Positions 5,949 through 13,878 of a DNA stretch of 13,878 bases are shown here, piece by piece; the stretch's first letter is position 1, and each line of letters begins with the position of its first letter. This DNA comes from Anaerolineae bacterium. GTDB lineage: Bacteria > Chloroflexota > Anaerolineae > CG2-30-64-16. The stretch is taken from assembly GCA_025454565.1 (NCBI GenBank), contig JALOOE010000010.1:1-13878 (forward strand). The letters are read 5' to 3'. Made by a program: the position numbers and the translations under genes. Under the pieces are notes generated by a model. The model saw nothing but the letters and a program-made list of their open reading frames with translations, did not search any database and was not told the DNA's origin.

Positions 5949-8090
5949 ATGTCATCGATTCCCTTTTTCTGTGGCAAGGACTGCGGCGGCAATGCCTGTC
6001 CGCTTCTCGCGACTGTCGAGGATGGTTGCATCACGCGCGTGATCAACAACCCGGCGGCCGGCCGGTATGTCAAAGGCTGCCGCCGCGGTTTCGATCTGCC
6101 GTTGGAGCAATCTGCGCCGGATCGCATCCTCACGCCGCTCATCCGCACGGGGCCGCGCGGCTCCGGCCAGTTTCGGCCGGCCGGCTGGGATGAGGCCCTG
6201 AGTCTGACCGCGCACAAGCTGGCCGAGGTTCGCGCCGAGTCGGGCCCTGGCGCCGTGCTATGCCGCGGCAGCGCCGGCGTGATCGGCGCGCTCCACGCCA
6301 CCTACGCGGTGCTCGGCCGCTTCATGAACCTCTTTGGAGGCTGTACTCGGCTGACCGGGAACTACAGCATCGGCGCGGCGCAGTTCATCTTGCCCTACGT
6401 CCTGGGCCACGAGTGGACGGTCTCCGGTTTCGACGCCGCGACGATGCAACAGGCCGAGATGATCATCCTCTGGGGCGCCAATGTGCTTGAAACGCGCCAG
6501 GGGGCCGAGGTGCCTCAGCGCCTTGCCGAGGCCCGCAAGCGTGGCGCGCAGATCGTCGTGGTTGACCCACGACGTTCGGCCACTGTGAAACAGGCCGCCA
6601 CGTGGTGGCTCCCCTGTCGCCCCGGCACGGATGCGGCGCTGATGTTGGCTGTGCTCTACGTCCTATTTTCCGAGAGTCTGACCGATCGTACGTTTATGGC
6701 CGACCACAGCGTGGGCTTCGATCAGCTCGAGCGTTATGTGCTGGGGCTGGCTGGTTCGCCCCCAACCAGCCCGGAGTGGGCCGCCACGATCTGCGGCGTC
6801 GCAACTGAGGAGATCGTGCGCTTTGCCCGTGCCTATGCCGCGGCGAAGCCCGCCATGCTGTTCCCTGGGTACTCCATCCAGCGCGTCTACGCCGGAGAGG
6901 AACCCTATCGGCTGACGATCGCGTTGCAGATTGCGACGGGCAACTTCGGGCGGCGCGGTGGTTCGACCGGCTCGATCAACAGCATGTTGCCCGCGCCCAG
7001 GGTCGGGCGCCTGCCCGTGCCGCCTATCTCCCCCCAGCCGTCTGTGCCTGTCACGCGCTGGCCCGACGCCGTCCTCGAGGGGCGCCGCGGCGGCTATGCG
7101 TCGGATATTCGGGCCGTCTACAACCTGGGCAGCAATTTCCTCAACCAGGGCGGCGATATCCGCAAGAACATGGCCGCGTTCGAGAAGCTGGATTTCGCCG
7201 TCACCCACGAGGTCTTTCTCACGCCTACCGCGCGGTATTGCGATGTCATCTTCCCGACGACGACCGCTTTCGAGAAGGAAGATATCGGTATCCCGTGGGC
7301 GGGCAACTACCTGTTATACAAGCCCCAGATCATCCCGCCGTCGGGCCAGGCGCGCAGCGACTACGATGTCATGTGGGAGTTAGCCGACCGGCTTGGCTAC
7401 GGCCCGGCGTTCTCAGAGGGCCGCAGCGCGGCCGCGTGGATCGAGCATTTCATCGCCCATTCCGAGATCCCTGATCCTGTCGCGTTTCGTGAGACGGGCA
7501 TCTACCTTGCGCCTGACCAGGCGCGGGTGGGGTTGGCTGATTTCGCCGCCGACCCGGGCCGCCATCCGTTGAGCACACCATCGGGCAGGGTGGAGATCGC
7601 CAGCGAGAGTTATCAGCGCGAGACGGGCTTCCCGGCCATCCCCACCTGGCAGCCGCCGCCCGAGGACCGCCGTTTCCCGCTGCGGTTGATCAGCCCCAAG
7701 TCGCCCCACTTCACCCACTCACAAGGCAGCAACATCCCCGCGTTGCGCCGCCGCGCCGCCCACGCGCTGAGCATGCATCCGCAGGATGCTCTGCAACGCG
7801 GTATCGCCGACGGCGAGATGGCTTGCGTGTGCAACGCCCAGGGCACCGGGCGCATCCCCGTCAGCCTGACCGAGGACGTGACGCCCGGTGTGGTCAGCTT
7901 GCCTGAGGGGATGTGGGTGGATCTCGATGGCAGCGGTGTGGATGTGGGCGGCGCAGCCAACATGTTCACCGCCACCGATGGCACGCGACCCGGCGCGGCA
8001 TGCATCATGCATGGCGTGGGGGTCGAGGTCAGGAGGATTGTGTTGCCTCAAAGTGCATGTCCGCATGATCTCGGCGCCATCAAACTCTAG
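5949..8090 (+). CDS. Molybdopterin-dependent oxidoreductase, DMSO-reductase family
   Basis: A 713-residue catalytic subunit. The N-terminal [4Fe-4S] site is Cys8, Cys12, Cys17 and Cys44 (CGKDCGGNACPL...VKGC), with four rather than three residues between the second and third Cys. The molybdenum-binding region contains TGNYSIGAAQ, very like the TorA/DMSO-reductase motif, which makes Ser140 the likely metal ligand. The pterin-binding segments WGANVLETRQG and VVVDPRRSAT follow. A C-terminal cofactor domain begins near residue 575 (LISPKSPHFTHSQGSN). No twin-arginine signal precedes the cluster, so a cytoplasmic location is likely. AAGGA at 5937-5941, 7 bases before ATG, supports the start. No FeS or membrane partner subunit is adjacent. 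It is followed after 29 bases by the GH2 gene. The substrate is unknown; an oxygen-atom transfer or hydroxylation on a sugar or aromatic is speculative. Confidence 0.9.
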   Translation: MSSIPFFCGKDCGGNACPLLATVEDGCITRVINNPAAGRYVKGCRRGFDLPLEQSAPDRILTPLIRTGPRGSGQFRPAGWDEALSLTAHKLAEVRAESGPGAVLCRGSAGVIGALHATYAVLGRFMNLFGGCTRLTGNYSIGAAQFILPYVLGHEWTVSGFDAATMQQAEMIILWGANVLETRQGAEVPQRLAEARKRGAQIVVVDPRRSATVKQAATWWLPCRPGTDAALMLAVLYVLFSESLTDRTFMADHSVGFDQLERYVLGLAGSPPTSPEWAATICGVATEEIVRFARAYAAAKPAMLFPGYSIQRVYAGEEPYRLTIALQIATGNFGRRGGSTGSINSMLPAPRVGRLPVPPISPQPSVPVTRWPDAVLEGRRGGYASDIRAVYNLGSNFLNQGGDIRKNMAAFEKLDFAVTHEVFLTPTARYCDVIFPTTTAFEKEDIGIPWAGNYLLYKPQIIPPSGQARSDYDVMWELADRLGYGPAFSEGRSAAAWIEHFIAHSEIPDPVAFRETGIYLAPDQARVGLADFAADPGRHPLSTPSGRVEIASESYQRETGFPAIPTWQPPPEDRRFPLRLISPKSPHFTHSQGSNIPALRRRAAHALSMHPQDALQRGIADGEMACVCNAQGTGRIPVSLTEDVTPGVVSLPEGMWVDLDGSGVDVGGAANMFTATDGTRPGAACIMHGVGVEVRRIVLPQSACPHDLGAIKL

Positions 8091-8119
8091 CTTTTGGCCG
8101 ATCAGGAGTCTTTCCGTTC

Positions 8120-11100
8120 ATGAACGATATCTTTGCACAGATCGCCACCGAGCGCCGCCAGACGCGTGATGCCAGGCTGGTTGCCCCCACCCCCGAAGCC
8201 GTGCCCGACTTCGCCTTGCCCCTGGATGCCGTGCCGGGGACGCACGCCTTCGCGCCGGCGCCCAGGATCTCCACCCATGCCGAGCTGCTCGCGGCTCTGG
8301 CGGAGCTGCGCAGCCGGATGGCGCCCTTTCTGGCGAACCTGGCGCCGGAACTTTCACAAGAGCGCCTCGTCCTGGCGTTGGACGAATTCGACTGGCGCGA
8401 GGAAACCGCTGCGGATCGTCGGGATGCGTTCGGGGTGCTCGCCGGAGACGGCGCGTGGACGAAGGTGACGATTCCGCATTACGGGCCGCCGCTCGGCCGC
8501 GCCGTGACTTATTACCGCACCAGCTTCGAAGTCACCGACGCCATGTTCGGCAAGGGCAGCCTGTGGGCCTGTTTCGACGCTGTGGACTACAAGGCGCACA
8601 TCTTCGTCAACGGCGCCTATCTCGGGTCGCACGAGGGCTTTTTCGCACCGTTCGAGTTCGAGTTCACCGCCTGCGCCGCGTTGGGAACCAACACGCTTCT
8701 CGTGAAGGTCGAGAATGACCACATCTGCATGGGGAGCGTGGGGGGTGTGAGCGGCAAACGGCTCGACGGCGACAAGCTCTACGCTGCCACCGGTCCAGGC
8801 TACGACGACCCGGAGGGGGGCTGGCATCACTGCCCCCCGGCGATGGGCATCTATCAGGGCGTGCGGATCGAAGCCCGCCAGCGCCTGTTCATCCGTGACC
8901 TGTATGTCCGTCCCTTGCCCGCCCAAGCCCGCGCCGAAGCCTGGATCGAGGTCTACAACTGCGATCTATCGGATCAGATGGTCGCGTTCGACCTCTCATT
9001 GTTCGGCCAGAATTTCCCCGCGACGTTGTTTTCCGACCGCCGCGTGATCCCCACCACGACCGACATCCGCGGCCACGGCGACCTGGACAAGGAGTTACGG
9101 CCGGTCATTGCACAGCCGGCCGGCCCAGGTATCAGCCAGTATCGCGTGTCCTTCGACCTGCCCGATGCCCGCATCTGGGATCTGGACACGCCCTGGCTGT
9201 ACCAGTTGCAGGTGAAGTTGCTCGACGACGCCGGCATCGCACGCGATGCGAGATCGAGCCAGTTCGGCATGCGCGAGTTCCGGCAAGATGAGCAAAGCAC
9301 GCCCAAGGGTAAGTTCACCCTCAATGGCCGTGAGATTCGCCTGCGCGGGGCCAACACGATGGGCTTCGAGCAGGTGTCGGTGATGCGGCGAGACTGGGAG
9401 CGGCTGATTGACGACATCCTGCTCGCCAGACTCTGCAACATGAACTTCTTGCGGCTCACCCAGCGCCCCGTGCAGCGCGAGGTGTATGAGTATTGCGACC
9501 GGCTGGGCCTGATGACGCAGACCGATCTGCCGCTCTTCGGCTGCTTGCGCCGCAACCAGTTGGTTGAGGCTGTGCGCCAGGCCGAGGAAATGGAGCGTCT
9601 GGTGCGGCCGCATGCCTGCAACATCATGATCAGTTACATCAACGAGCCATTCCCGAACGGCATCGGCCGGCCGCATCGCAACCTCACCCGACCGGAACTG
9701 GAAGACTTCTTCGAGATGGCGAGCCGCGCCGTGCGCATGAGCAATCCCGAGCGCGTGATCAAATATGTGGACGGCGATTACGATCCGCCCGCGGACGGCC
9801 TGCCGGATAACCACTGCTATTGCGGCTGGTATATCGGCCACGCCATCGACCTGGGCCGCATCAACCGCGGCGATTGGCTTCCGATTAAGCCCGGCTGGCA
9901 CTTCGGCTGCGGCGAGTTCGGTGCTGAGGGCCTGGATAGCGTCGGCGTGATGGCGAAGTATTACCCCACGGATTGGCTGCCCGCGCCAGATCAGCCCCCA
10001 ACCGAGCCGTGGCGCCCTGCAAAGATTCACGCCAACCAGACCAACCGCTTCCAATACCTCTGGTTCCCACCCCAAACCACGCCTGCAAGCTGGGTGGAGG
10101 CCAGCCAGACGCATCAGGCCTGGGTGACGCGACTGATGACCGAGGCGTTTCGTCGCTCGAACGGCATGAACAGTTTTGCGATCCACCTGTTCATCGACGC
10201 CTGGCCCGCGGGCTGGATGAAAACCATCATGGACGTAGATCGCGTGCCCAAAAAGGCCTATTTCGCCTATCGCGACGCACTGACCCCGCTCATGGTTTCG
10301 CTGCGTGGCGACCGGCGCGCCTGGTTCTCCGGCGAGACGGCGGAGCTCGAAGCATGGGTCTGCAACGACACCCACGAGATCCCGCCCCGAGCGCAATTGT
10401 GCTACCAACTGGAGGTGAGCGGCCGGGTCGTTCAATCCGGTACATCGCCGGCCGCGATCCCGATCTGTGGCGCGCAGCCGCAGGGTTTTCTCCGGCTGCC
10501 CTTGCCGGTTGTCGCTGAACGCACACGCGGCATCGTTCGCTTGAGATTATGCGACGACGCCGGCCAAACGCTCTTCGACTGCGGCCAGGAGGTTGAAATC
10601 TTCCCCGCCGCGACCGCTCTGACCGGCTACGCCTTCGTCCTCGGCGCGGCGGACGGTGTGGCCGCCACCCTGGCCCAGGAACTTGGACTGGCGTGCGTCT
10701 TCGCGGGGCAACCGGCTGCCGGTGATCTGATCCTCTGCGATGACCCGGTCGCGTTGCGCCGCCAGCAGGAAGCCGTCGCGCGTGCCGTCTCCGCCGGCGC
10801 CACCGCCGTGATCCTGGAACTGCCCGTCGGCAGCCACTCCGTGGCCGGTGACGCCGTGACCGTTGTGCCCGGCGGCATGGGCCAGCGCCATTATGTGGAT
10901 TGCGGCACCGGCCATCCGCTGGTGCGGGACTTCCAGCCTTATGATTGCTGGTTCTGGCACGATGCGTCCGTGGGCTACCCGACGCCGCTTCTATCAACCG
11001 TCCTCGATCCCGCGCCTGCCGGTTGGACGCCGATCCTGGATAGCGGCAACGGCTCGTGGGCGACGGACTGGAAACCGGCGCCCGCGGCGGCCGAGAAGCA

Positions 11101-11206
11101 GTACGGTCAGGGCGTTTTCCGTATCTGCCAGGTTCAGCTCGCGCATCGCACGCGGACGAACCCTCAAGCTGGCGTTCTGGCGCGCAGGTTGCTCGGGCTT
11201 GCGTAG
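8120..11206 (+). CDS. Glycoside hydrolase family 2 protein with C-terminal amidotransferase-like domain
   Basis: A protein of 1028 residues with no signal peptide, so probably intracellular. After an N-terminal extension (about 1-95) comes the GH2 sugar-binding jelly roll (YYRTSFEV, then FDAVDYKAHIFVNGAYLGSH). It ends in GIYQGVRIEARQRLFIRDLYVRP (about 250-272). An Ig-like domain reaches residue 395. The TIM barrel opens with FTLNGREIRLRGANT (about 396). The acid/base is Glu509 in SYINEPFPNG, and the nucleophile is Glu599 in GCGEFGAEG. A further beta domain covers about 720-830. Residues 835-1028 look like a class I glutamine-amidotransferase-like fold without a clear catalytic Cys-His pair. 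The family includes beta-galactosidases, beta-mannosidases and beta-glucuronidases; the specificity is not readable. AGGAG at 8104-8108 is 11 bases from ATG. It shares an operon with the molybdoenzyme. Confidence 0.9.
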   Translation: MNDIFAQIATERRQTRDARLVAPTPEAVPDFALPLDAVPGTHAFAPAPRISTHAELLAALAELRSRMAPFLANLAPELSQERLVLALDEFDWREETAADRRDAFGVLAGDGAWTKVTIPHYGPPLGRAVTYYRTSFEVTDAMFGKGSLWACFDAVDYKAHIFVNGAYLGSHEGFFAPFEFEFTACAALGTNTLLVKVENDHICMGSVGGVSGKRLDGDKLYAATGPGYDDPEGGWHHCPPAMGIYQGVRIEARQRLFIRDLYVRPLPAQARAEAWIEVYNCDLSDQMVAFDLSLFGQNFPATLFSDRRVIPTTTDIRGHGDLDKELRPVIAQPAGPGISQYRVSFDLPDARIWDLDTPWLYQLQVKLLDDAGIARDARSSQFGMREFRQDEQSTPKGKFTLNGREIRLRGANTMGFEQVSVMRRDWERLIDDILLARLCNMNFLRLTQRPVQREVYEYCDRLGLMTQTDLPLFGCLRRNQLVEAVRQAEEMERLVRPHACNIMISYINEPFPNGIGRPHRNLTRPELEDFFEMASRAVRMSNPERVIKYVDGDYDPPADGLPDNHCYCGWYIGHAIDLGRINRGDWLPIKPGWHFGCGEFGAEGLDSVGVMAKYYPTDWLPAPDQPPTEPWRPAKIHANQTNRFQYLWFPPQTTPASWVEASQTHQAWVTRLMTEAFRRSNGMNSFAIHLFIDAWPAGWMKTIMDVDRVPKKAYFAYRDALTPLMVSLRGDRRAWFSGETAELEAWVCNDTHEIPPRAQLCYQLEVSGRVVQSGTSPAAIPICGAQPQGFLRLPLPVVAERTRGIVRLRLCDDAGQTLFDCGQEVEIFPAATALTGYAFVLGAADGVAATLAQELGLACVFAGQPAAGDLILCDDPVALRRQQEAVARAVSAGATAVILELPVGSHSVAGDAVTVVPGGMGQRHYVDCGTGHPLVRDFQPYDCWFWHDASVGYPTPLLSTVLDPAPAGWTPILDSGNGSWATDWKPAPAAAEKQYGQGVFRICQVQLAHRTRTNPQAGVLARRLLGLA

Positions 11207-11225
11207 ACGCCTCTGTTGATTTTCG

Positions 11226-11278
11226 CGACACAGATTCCACAGATGAACACGGAACAGGAATTTGTGAAATCGGTGTCG
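11226..11278. repeat. Imperfect intergenic palindrome, copy 2
   Basis: The arms 11226-11243 and 11261-11278 pair at 15 of 18 positions, one of the others being a G-U pair, around a 17-base loop. The core CAGATGAACACGGA (11240-11253) is identical to that at 448-461, and TGTGAAATC is shared in the right arm. It lies between the GH2 stop and the second URO-D-like gene. The reading frame of that gene is open through it, which would give a false upstream start. Confidence 0.75.
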
Positions 11279-11295
11279 GGAGGGTTGCTTGCGGC

Positions 11296-11301
11296 AGGAG
11301 G
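11296..11301 (+). promoter_or_regulatory. Strong ribosome binding site deciding the start of the second URO-D-like gene
   Basis: A perfect AGGAGG ends 7 bases before ATG 11309. It selects that start over the in-frame ATG at 11216, which has no such site and would translate the palindrome. Confidence 0.8.
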
Positions 11302-11308
11302 CCGCGCC

Positions 11309-12376
11309 ATGGATACGAAGTCCTACCTGCGAATATCCGACTCGGATCGTGTTCGATTCGAGGGTCTGTACGCGCGGTACCGTCTGTTGCACGATGCGCC
11401 GGACGCTTGCCGGCCGATGATTATCATCAACACGCCGGTGGATGGCCTGCCCACTTGGGAAGAGCGGCTGGCCGACCCGCTGGTGATGCTGGCCGCAGAC
11501 CTGGATCAACTGCGGCCGCACCTGGAGATGCAAGACGACCGTGTGCCGACCGTGCGGGTCCAGTTCGGCACGGCCCAGGTCGCTGCGGCCTTCGGCTGTC
11601 GCATCGTGATCCCCGAGAACAACCTGCCCGCCGCCGGCGATCACGTGCTGGCCCGCGCCGAGGACGTGGTTGGGCTGGCGTTACCATCCTTGAATGCCGG
11701 CTGGTATGGCAAGCTGGCCGAATGGACCGCGATCTGGCAGGAGCATCTGCCGGAGGGCGTTCACATCCAACATCCCGACATCCAGAGCGCGTTCAATACC
11801 GCGCACCTTGTCCGCGGTAACGACATCCTGACCGACTTCTACGACCATCCCGCTGAACTCGATCTGCTGCTGGACAAAGTCACGGACTTCATGGTTGCCA
11901 TCCTGAAGCACACCAAAGCGGCCATCAGCGACGACCCCGATTGGTTCTTCGATTGGGGCGCGCTGTGGAAGGGGGCCGCGCGTATCAGCAACTGCTCCAT
12001 GCACATGATCTCCCCGCGTTTCTACCGCGAACACGTGCTGGCGCGTGATATCCGCTTTTTCGAGCAGGTCGGCGGCGGCCGGATGCACTACTGCGGCACG
12101 TCGAAGAAGGTCATCGACGAGTTCCTCAAGGTGCCGGCGATCACGGGGCTGGATGTAGACACCGGCCTTCACGACTTCTACGACCTCTGCCGGCGCGCGC
12201 CGGCCCACGTTGTCTTGATGCCGACGATGCCCCTCAAGCGCGACTCGGTCGAGGTGCAGCGCATGTTGGCGGGCGACTGGCCGGCCAAACGCAATATCAT
12301 CGTCGCGGTCGAGGCGGCATCGGTGGATGAGGGTAGGGCGCTGCTGCGACAGATCAGGTCGTCGCTCCCCTATTGA
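11309..12376 (+). CDS. Uroporphyrinogen decarboxylase-like protein, divergent
   Basis: A protein of 355 residues from ATG 11309, which has a perfect AGGAGG. The C-terminal half has the URO-D/methyltransferase barrel signature: ISPRFYREHVLARDIRFFEQVGG, then RMHYCGTSKKVIDEF, then ITGLDVDTG. His260-x-Cys262-Gly matches the zinc-binding H-x-C-G of the methyltransferase branch. No Cys is found in the last 60 residues where a third ligand is expected, unlike the gene at 527-1531. Its N-terminal half (RPMIIINTPVDGLPTWEERL; QFGTAQVAAAFGCRIVIPENNLP) is distinct from that gene, so the two are distant paralogs. It follows GH2 by 102 bases and precedes an esterase by 3 bases, so it belongs to a sugar-related operon. 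A role in haem synthesis is unlikely. A demethylation or C-C lyase role is inference. Confidence 0.8.
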   Translation: MDTKSYLRISDSDRVRFEGLYARYRLLHDAPDACRPMIIINTPVDGLPTWEERLADPLVMLAADLDQLRPHLEMQDDRVPTVRVQFGTAQVAAAFGCRIVIPENNLPAAGDHVLARAEDVVGLALPSLNAGWYGKLAEWTAIWQEHLPEGVHIQHPDIQSAFNTAHLVRGNDILTDFYDHPAELDLLLDKVTDFMVAILKHTKAAISDDPDWFFDWGALWKGAARISNCSMHMISPRFYREHVLARDIRFFEQVGGGRMHYCGTSKKVIDEFLKVPAITGLDVDTGLHDFYDLCRRAPAHVVLMPTMPLKRDSVEVQRMLAGDWPAKRNIIVAVEAASVDEGRALLRQIRSSLPY

Positions 12377-12379
12377 GCT

Positions 12380-13878
12380 ATGAAGACGCCACAAAAACCA
12401 ATCCCACCTTCTCTCGACCTGCGCGACATGCTGAGGCATCATATCATCGGCCGCAGCCTGGCCGCTATGACAGAGGCCGCGACGCGACGCCAAGCGAGCC
12501 TTGCGTCAGGGGATGTTGCCGGTTATCAAGCGACAATCCGGGCGGCCGTGCGCGACTTCTACGGTGCGCTACCCGTAGGCTCGGACGCGGAGGCGGTGCA
12601 GGCAACCGAGATCAGCTGCTTCGTGCAGGCCGGCTATCGGCTGGAAAACGTACTGTTCGACTCCTTCCCAGGCTGGCAAGTCAACGCGACGGTGTACGTG
12701 CCGCTCGATTTCGCGCCGCCTTTCCCGGCCGTGGTGATCCCGGTCGGACACTCCGGCAAGCAGTTCGAGAACTATCAATTGCCCGCCCAATACTTCGCCC
12801 GCTGCGGCTATCTGGCCGTGCTCTTCGATCCGCCGGGCCAGGCGAGCGAGAAGCGCCCCGGCAACGATCACTTCATTGATGGCGTGCGTCCCTATCTTGT
12901 GGGCGAGACCTCCAGCCGATACCTTGTGACCGATGCGCTGCGCTGCATTGACTACCTGGCAACCCGGCCGGATGTCGACCTGAGCCGTGGCGTAGCCATG
13001 ACCGGCGTGTCGGGCGGGGGCACCACGACGACGCTGGCGACCTTGCTCGATGACCGGATCACGGTAGCCGGGCCTTCATGCTGCCTGGCGCCGTTGGCCG
13101 ATCTCGACATCACCCAGTGTTATGCCGGCTGCCCCGAAACCCACATGTGGCGTCGCTACGCCGAGGGCGTTGATGAGGTTGATCTGCTGTGCGCCGCAAC
13201 GCCGACCCCGCTGTTGTTGATGGCCGGCGAATTCGACGAGGTGTTCCGCATCGCGGATACGCGACGGTTGGCTGAGGCGGTGGCTGGATTTTACCAGCAT
13301 GTTGGCGCGCGGGAGCGCTTCGCATTCTTCGTGGATCGAGCCGGGCACAGTTACAGCCTGACGCAAGCGCGTGAGTTCGCCCGCTTCATGAATCGTTGGC
13401 TGCTCGCAGCGCCCGACCGGTCGCTGCCCGATCTGCCGGCTGATACTTTCACCCTTGACCCCTATGACAAAGTGCGCTGCTTCCCGCGGACGGATGTCAA
13501 CATGCGCTCGCTGACCCTCGACCGGGCCGCGGAGTTGGAGGCGGCGCGCAGCAAGGATTCCGCCGACATCCGCGCTGGGGCGGCCGCGATCGCGATCGTC
13601 CGGAAGCCGGTCGGTCGGCCTGAGGCGGTCGAAGGTTCGCCGTTCCTGGTCTGGACGCATCATTGGCAGCAGGTGTTGCTACAGCCTGAGCCGGGGATCG
13701 AGCTCCCCGGGACGCTCCTGCTGCCGCAGGTCGGGACGAGGTCTGCCGTGCTGCATCTTGACGACAATGGTCGCAACCGGACGCTCTACCGGCATGGCAT
13801 TCTGGCGCGTGCTATGGGCTTCCTGGAGCGGGAGCAGCCGGGCCTGGCGGCGCTCACGATTGATCTGCGCGGGTGGGG
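12380..13878 (+). CDS. Alpha/beta hydrolase, acetyl-xylan-esterase-like, probably two-domain (3' end outside window)
   Basis: The frame is open from ATG 12380 to the last base, giving 499 codons with no stop. The first domain has a complete hydrolase set: an upstream VVIPVGHSGK, VLFDPPGQASEKR, the nucleophile elbow MTGVSGGG (Ser211), the acid in LLMAGEFDE (Asp286) and RAGHSYS (His323). This resembles acetyl-xylan or similar carbohydrate esterases and has no signal peptide. After about residue 400 a new strand pattern (GTLLLPQVG, SAVLHLDDNG, LTIDLRGWG) looks like the start of a second alpha/beta-hydrolase domain. It starts 3 bases after the URO-D-like stop, implying translational coupling, though no good ribosome binding site is seen. 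ATG 12428 is an alternative start. Substrate is inferred from context only. Confidence 0.85.
   Translation, partial: MKTPQKPIPPSLDLRDMLRHHIIGRSLAAMTEAATRRQASLASGDVAGYQATIRAAVRDFYGALPVGSDAEAVQATEISCFVQAGYRLENVLFDSFPGWQVNATVYVPLDFAPPFPAVVIPVGHSGKQFENYQLPAQYFARCGYLAVLFDPPGQASEKRPGNDHFIDGVRPYLVGETSSRYLVTDALRCIDYLATRPDVDLSRGVAMTGVSGGGTTTTLATLLDDRITVAGPSCCLAPLADLDITQCYAGCPETHMWRRYAEGVDEVDLLCAATPTPLLLMAGEFDEVFRIADTRRLAEAVAGFYQHVGARERFAFFVDRAGHSYSLTQAREFARFMNRWLLAAPDRSLPDLPADTFTLDPYDKVRCFPRTDVNMRSLTLDRAAELEAARSKDSADIRAGAAAIAIVRKPVGRPEAVEGSPFLVWTHHWQQVLLQPEPGIELPGTLLLPQVGTRSAVLHLDDNGRNRTLYRHGILARAMGFLEREQPGLAALTIDLRGW

Noticed and set aside
9095..10435. 446-codon minus-strand open frame opposite GH2
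   Set aside because: It lies wholly antisense to a gene with intact GH2 catalytic motifs, its translation shows no recognisable domain, and no ribosome binding site was seen.
10290..11240. 316-codon minus-strand open frame opposite the end of GH2
   Set aside because: The translation is extremely Arg/Pro-rich, the mark of a GC-rich antisense frame.
11216..11308. Upstream in-frame extension of the second URO-D-like protein
   Set aside because: It would translate the palindromic repeat into a non-conserved peptide, while ATG 11309 has a perfect AGGAGG at ideal spacing.
12373..12879. Plus-strand open frame starting at the second URO-D-like stop
   Set aside because: It is out of frame with the esterase at 12380, which shows a full hydrolase motif set and stays open to the window end. 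The rejected frame is Arg-rich without motifs.

Overview
The window is about 13.9 kb of GC-rich bacterial chromosome with tightly packed genes. No rRNA, tRNA, CRISPR array, transposase or phage gene was recognised. The sensor kinase carries a divergent C-terminal receiver, and the locus combines uroporphyrinogen-decarboxylase (URO-D)-like proteins with GH2 and esterase genes. Together these suggest a free-living Chloroflexota (Anaerolineae-like) genome, probably from a metagenome. This assignment is inference from protein character; no marker gene is present.

Layout. (1) Positions 2-2183, plus strand: the end of an aldo/keto reductase, a URO-D-like protein with a H-x-C zinc motif, and an overlapping SGNH/GDSL hydrolase. 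(2) Positions 2218-4491, plus strand: a membrane-anchored hybrid histidine kinase with a degenerate and an intact receiver. (3) Positions 4415-5806, minus strand: a convergent regulator with a helix-turn-helix, a decayed GHKL-ATPase-like domain and an intact receiver. It overlaps the kinase gene tail to tail by 77 bp and carries a perfect 21-bp tandem repeat. (4) Positions 5807-5948: a short divergent promoter region. (5) Positions 5949-13878, plus strand: a molybdopterin oxidoreductase without a Tat signal, a GH2 glycosidase of 1028 residues, a second URO-D-like protein, and a large alpha/beta-hydrolase (acetyl-xylan-esterase-like). The last gene runs off the window and appears to start a second hydrolase domain.

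The catalytic genes read as an intracellular pathway for decorated plant or algal sugars. The esterases would remove acyl groups, GH2 would cleave glycosidic bonds, the aldo/keto reductase would oxidise or reduce a free sugar, and the molybdoenzyme would carry out a redox step. The two URO-D-like proteins resemble the methyltransferase branch of their family, so demethylation of a methylated substrate is a reasonable hypothesis, but no corrinoid protein lies in the window. None of the complete enzymes shows an export signal. The kinase and regulator between the two enzyme blocks are candidates for controlling the locus.

Two non-coding observations stand out. Related imperfect palindromes, sharing a 14-base core, lie just upstream of both URO-D-like genes. 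A four-copy in-frame repeat multiplies one seven-residue segment of the regulator.
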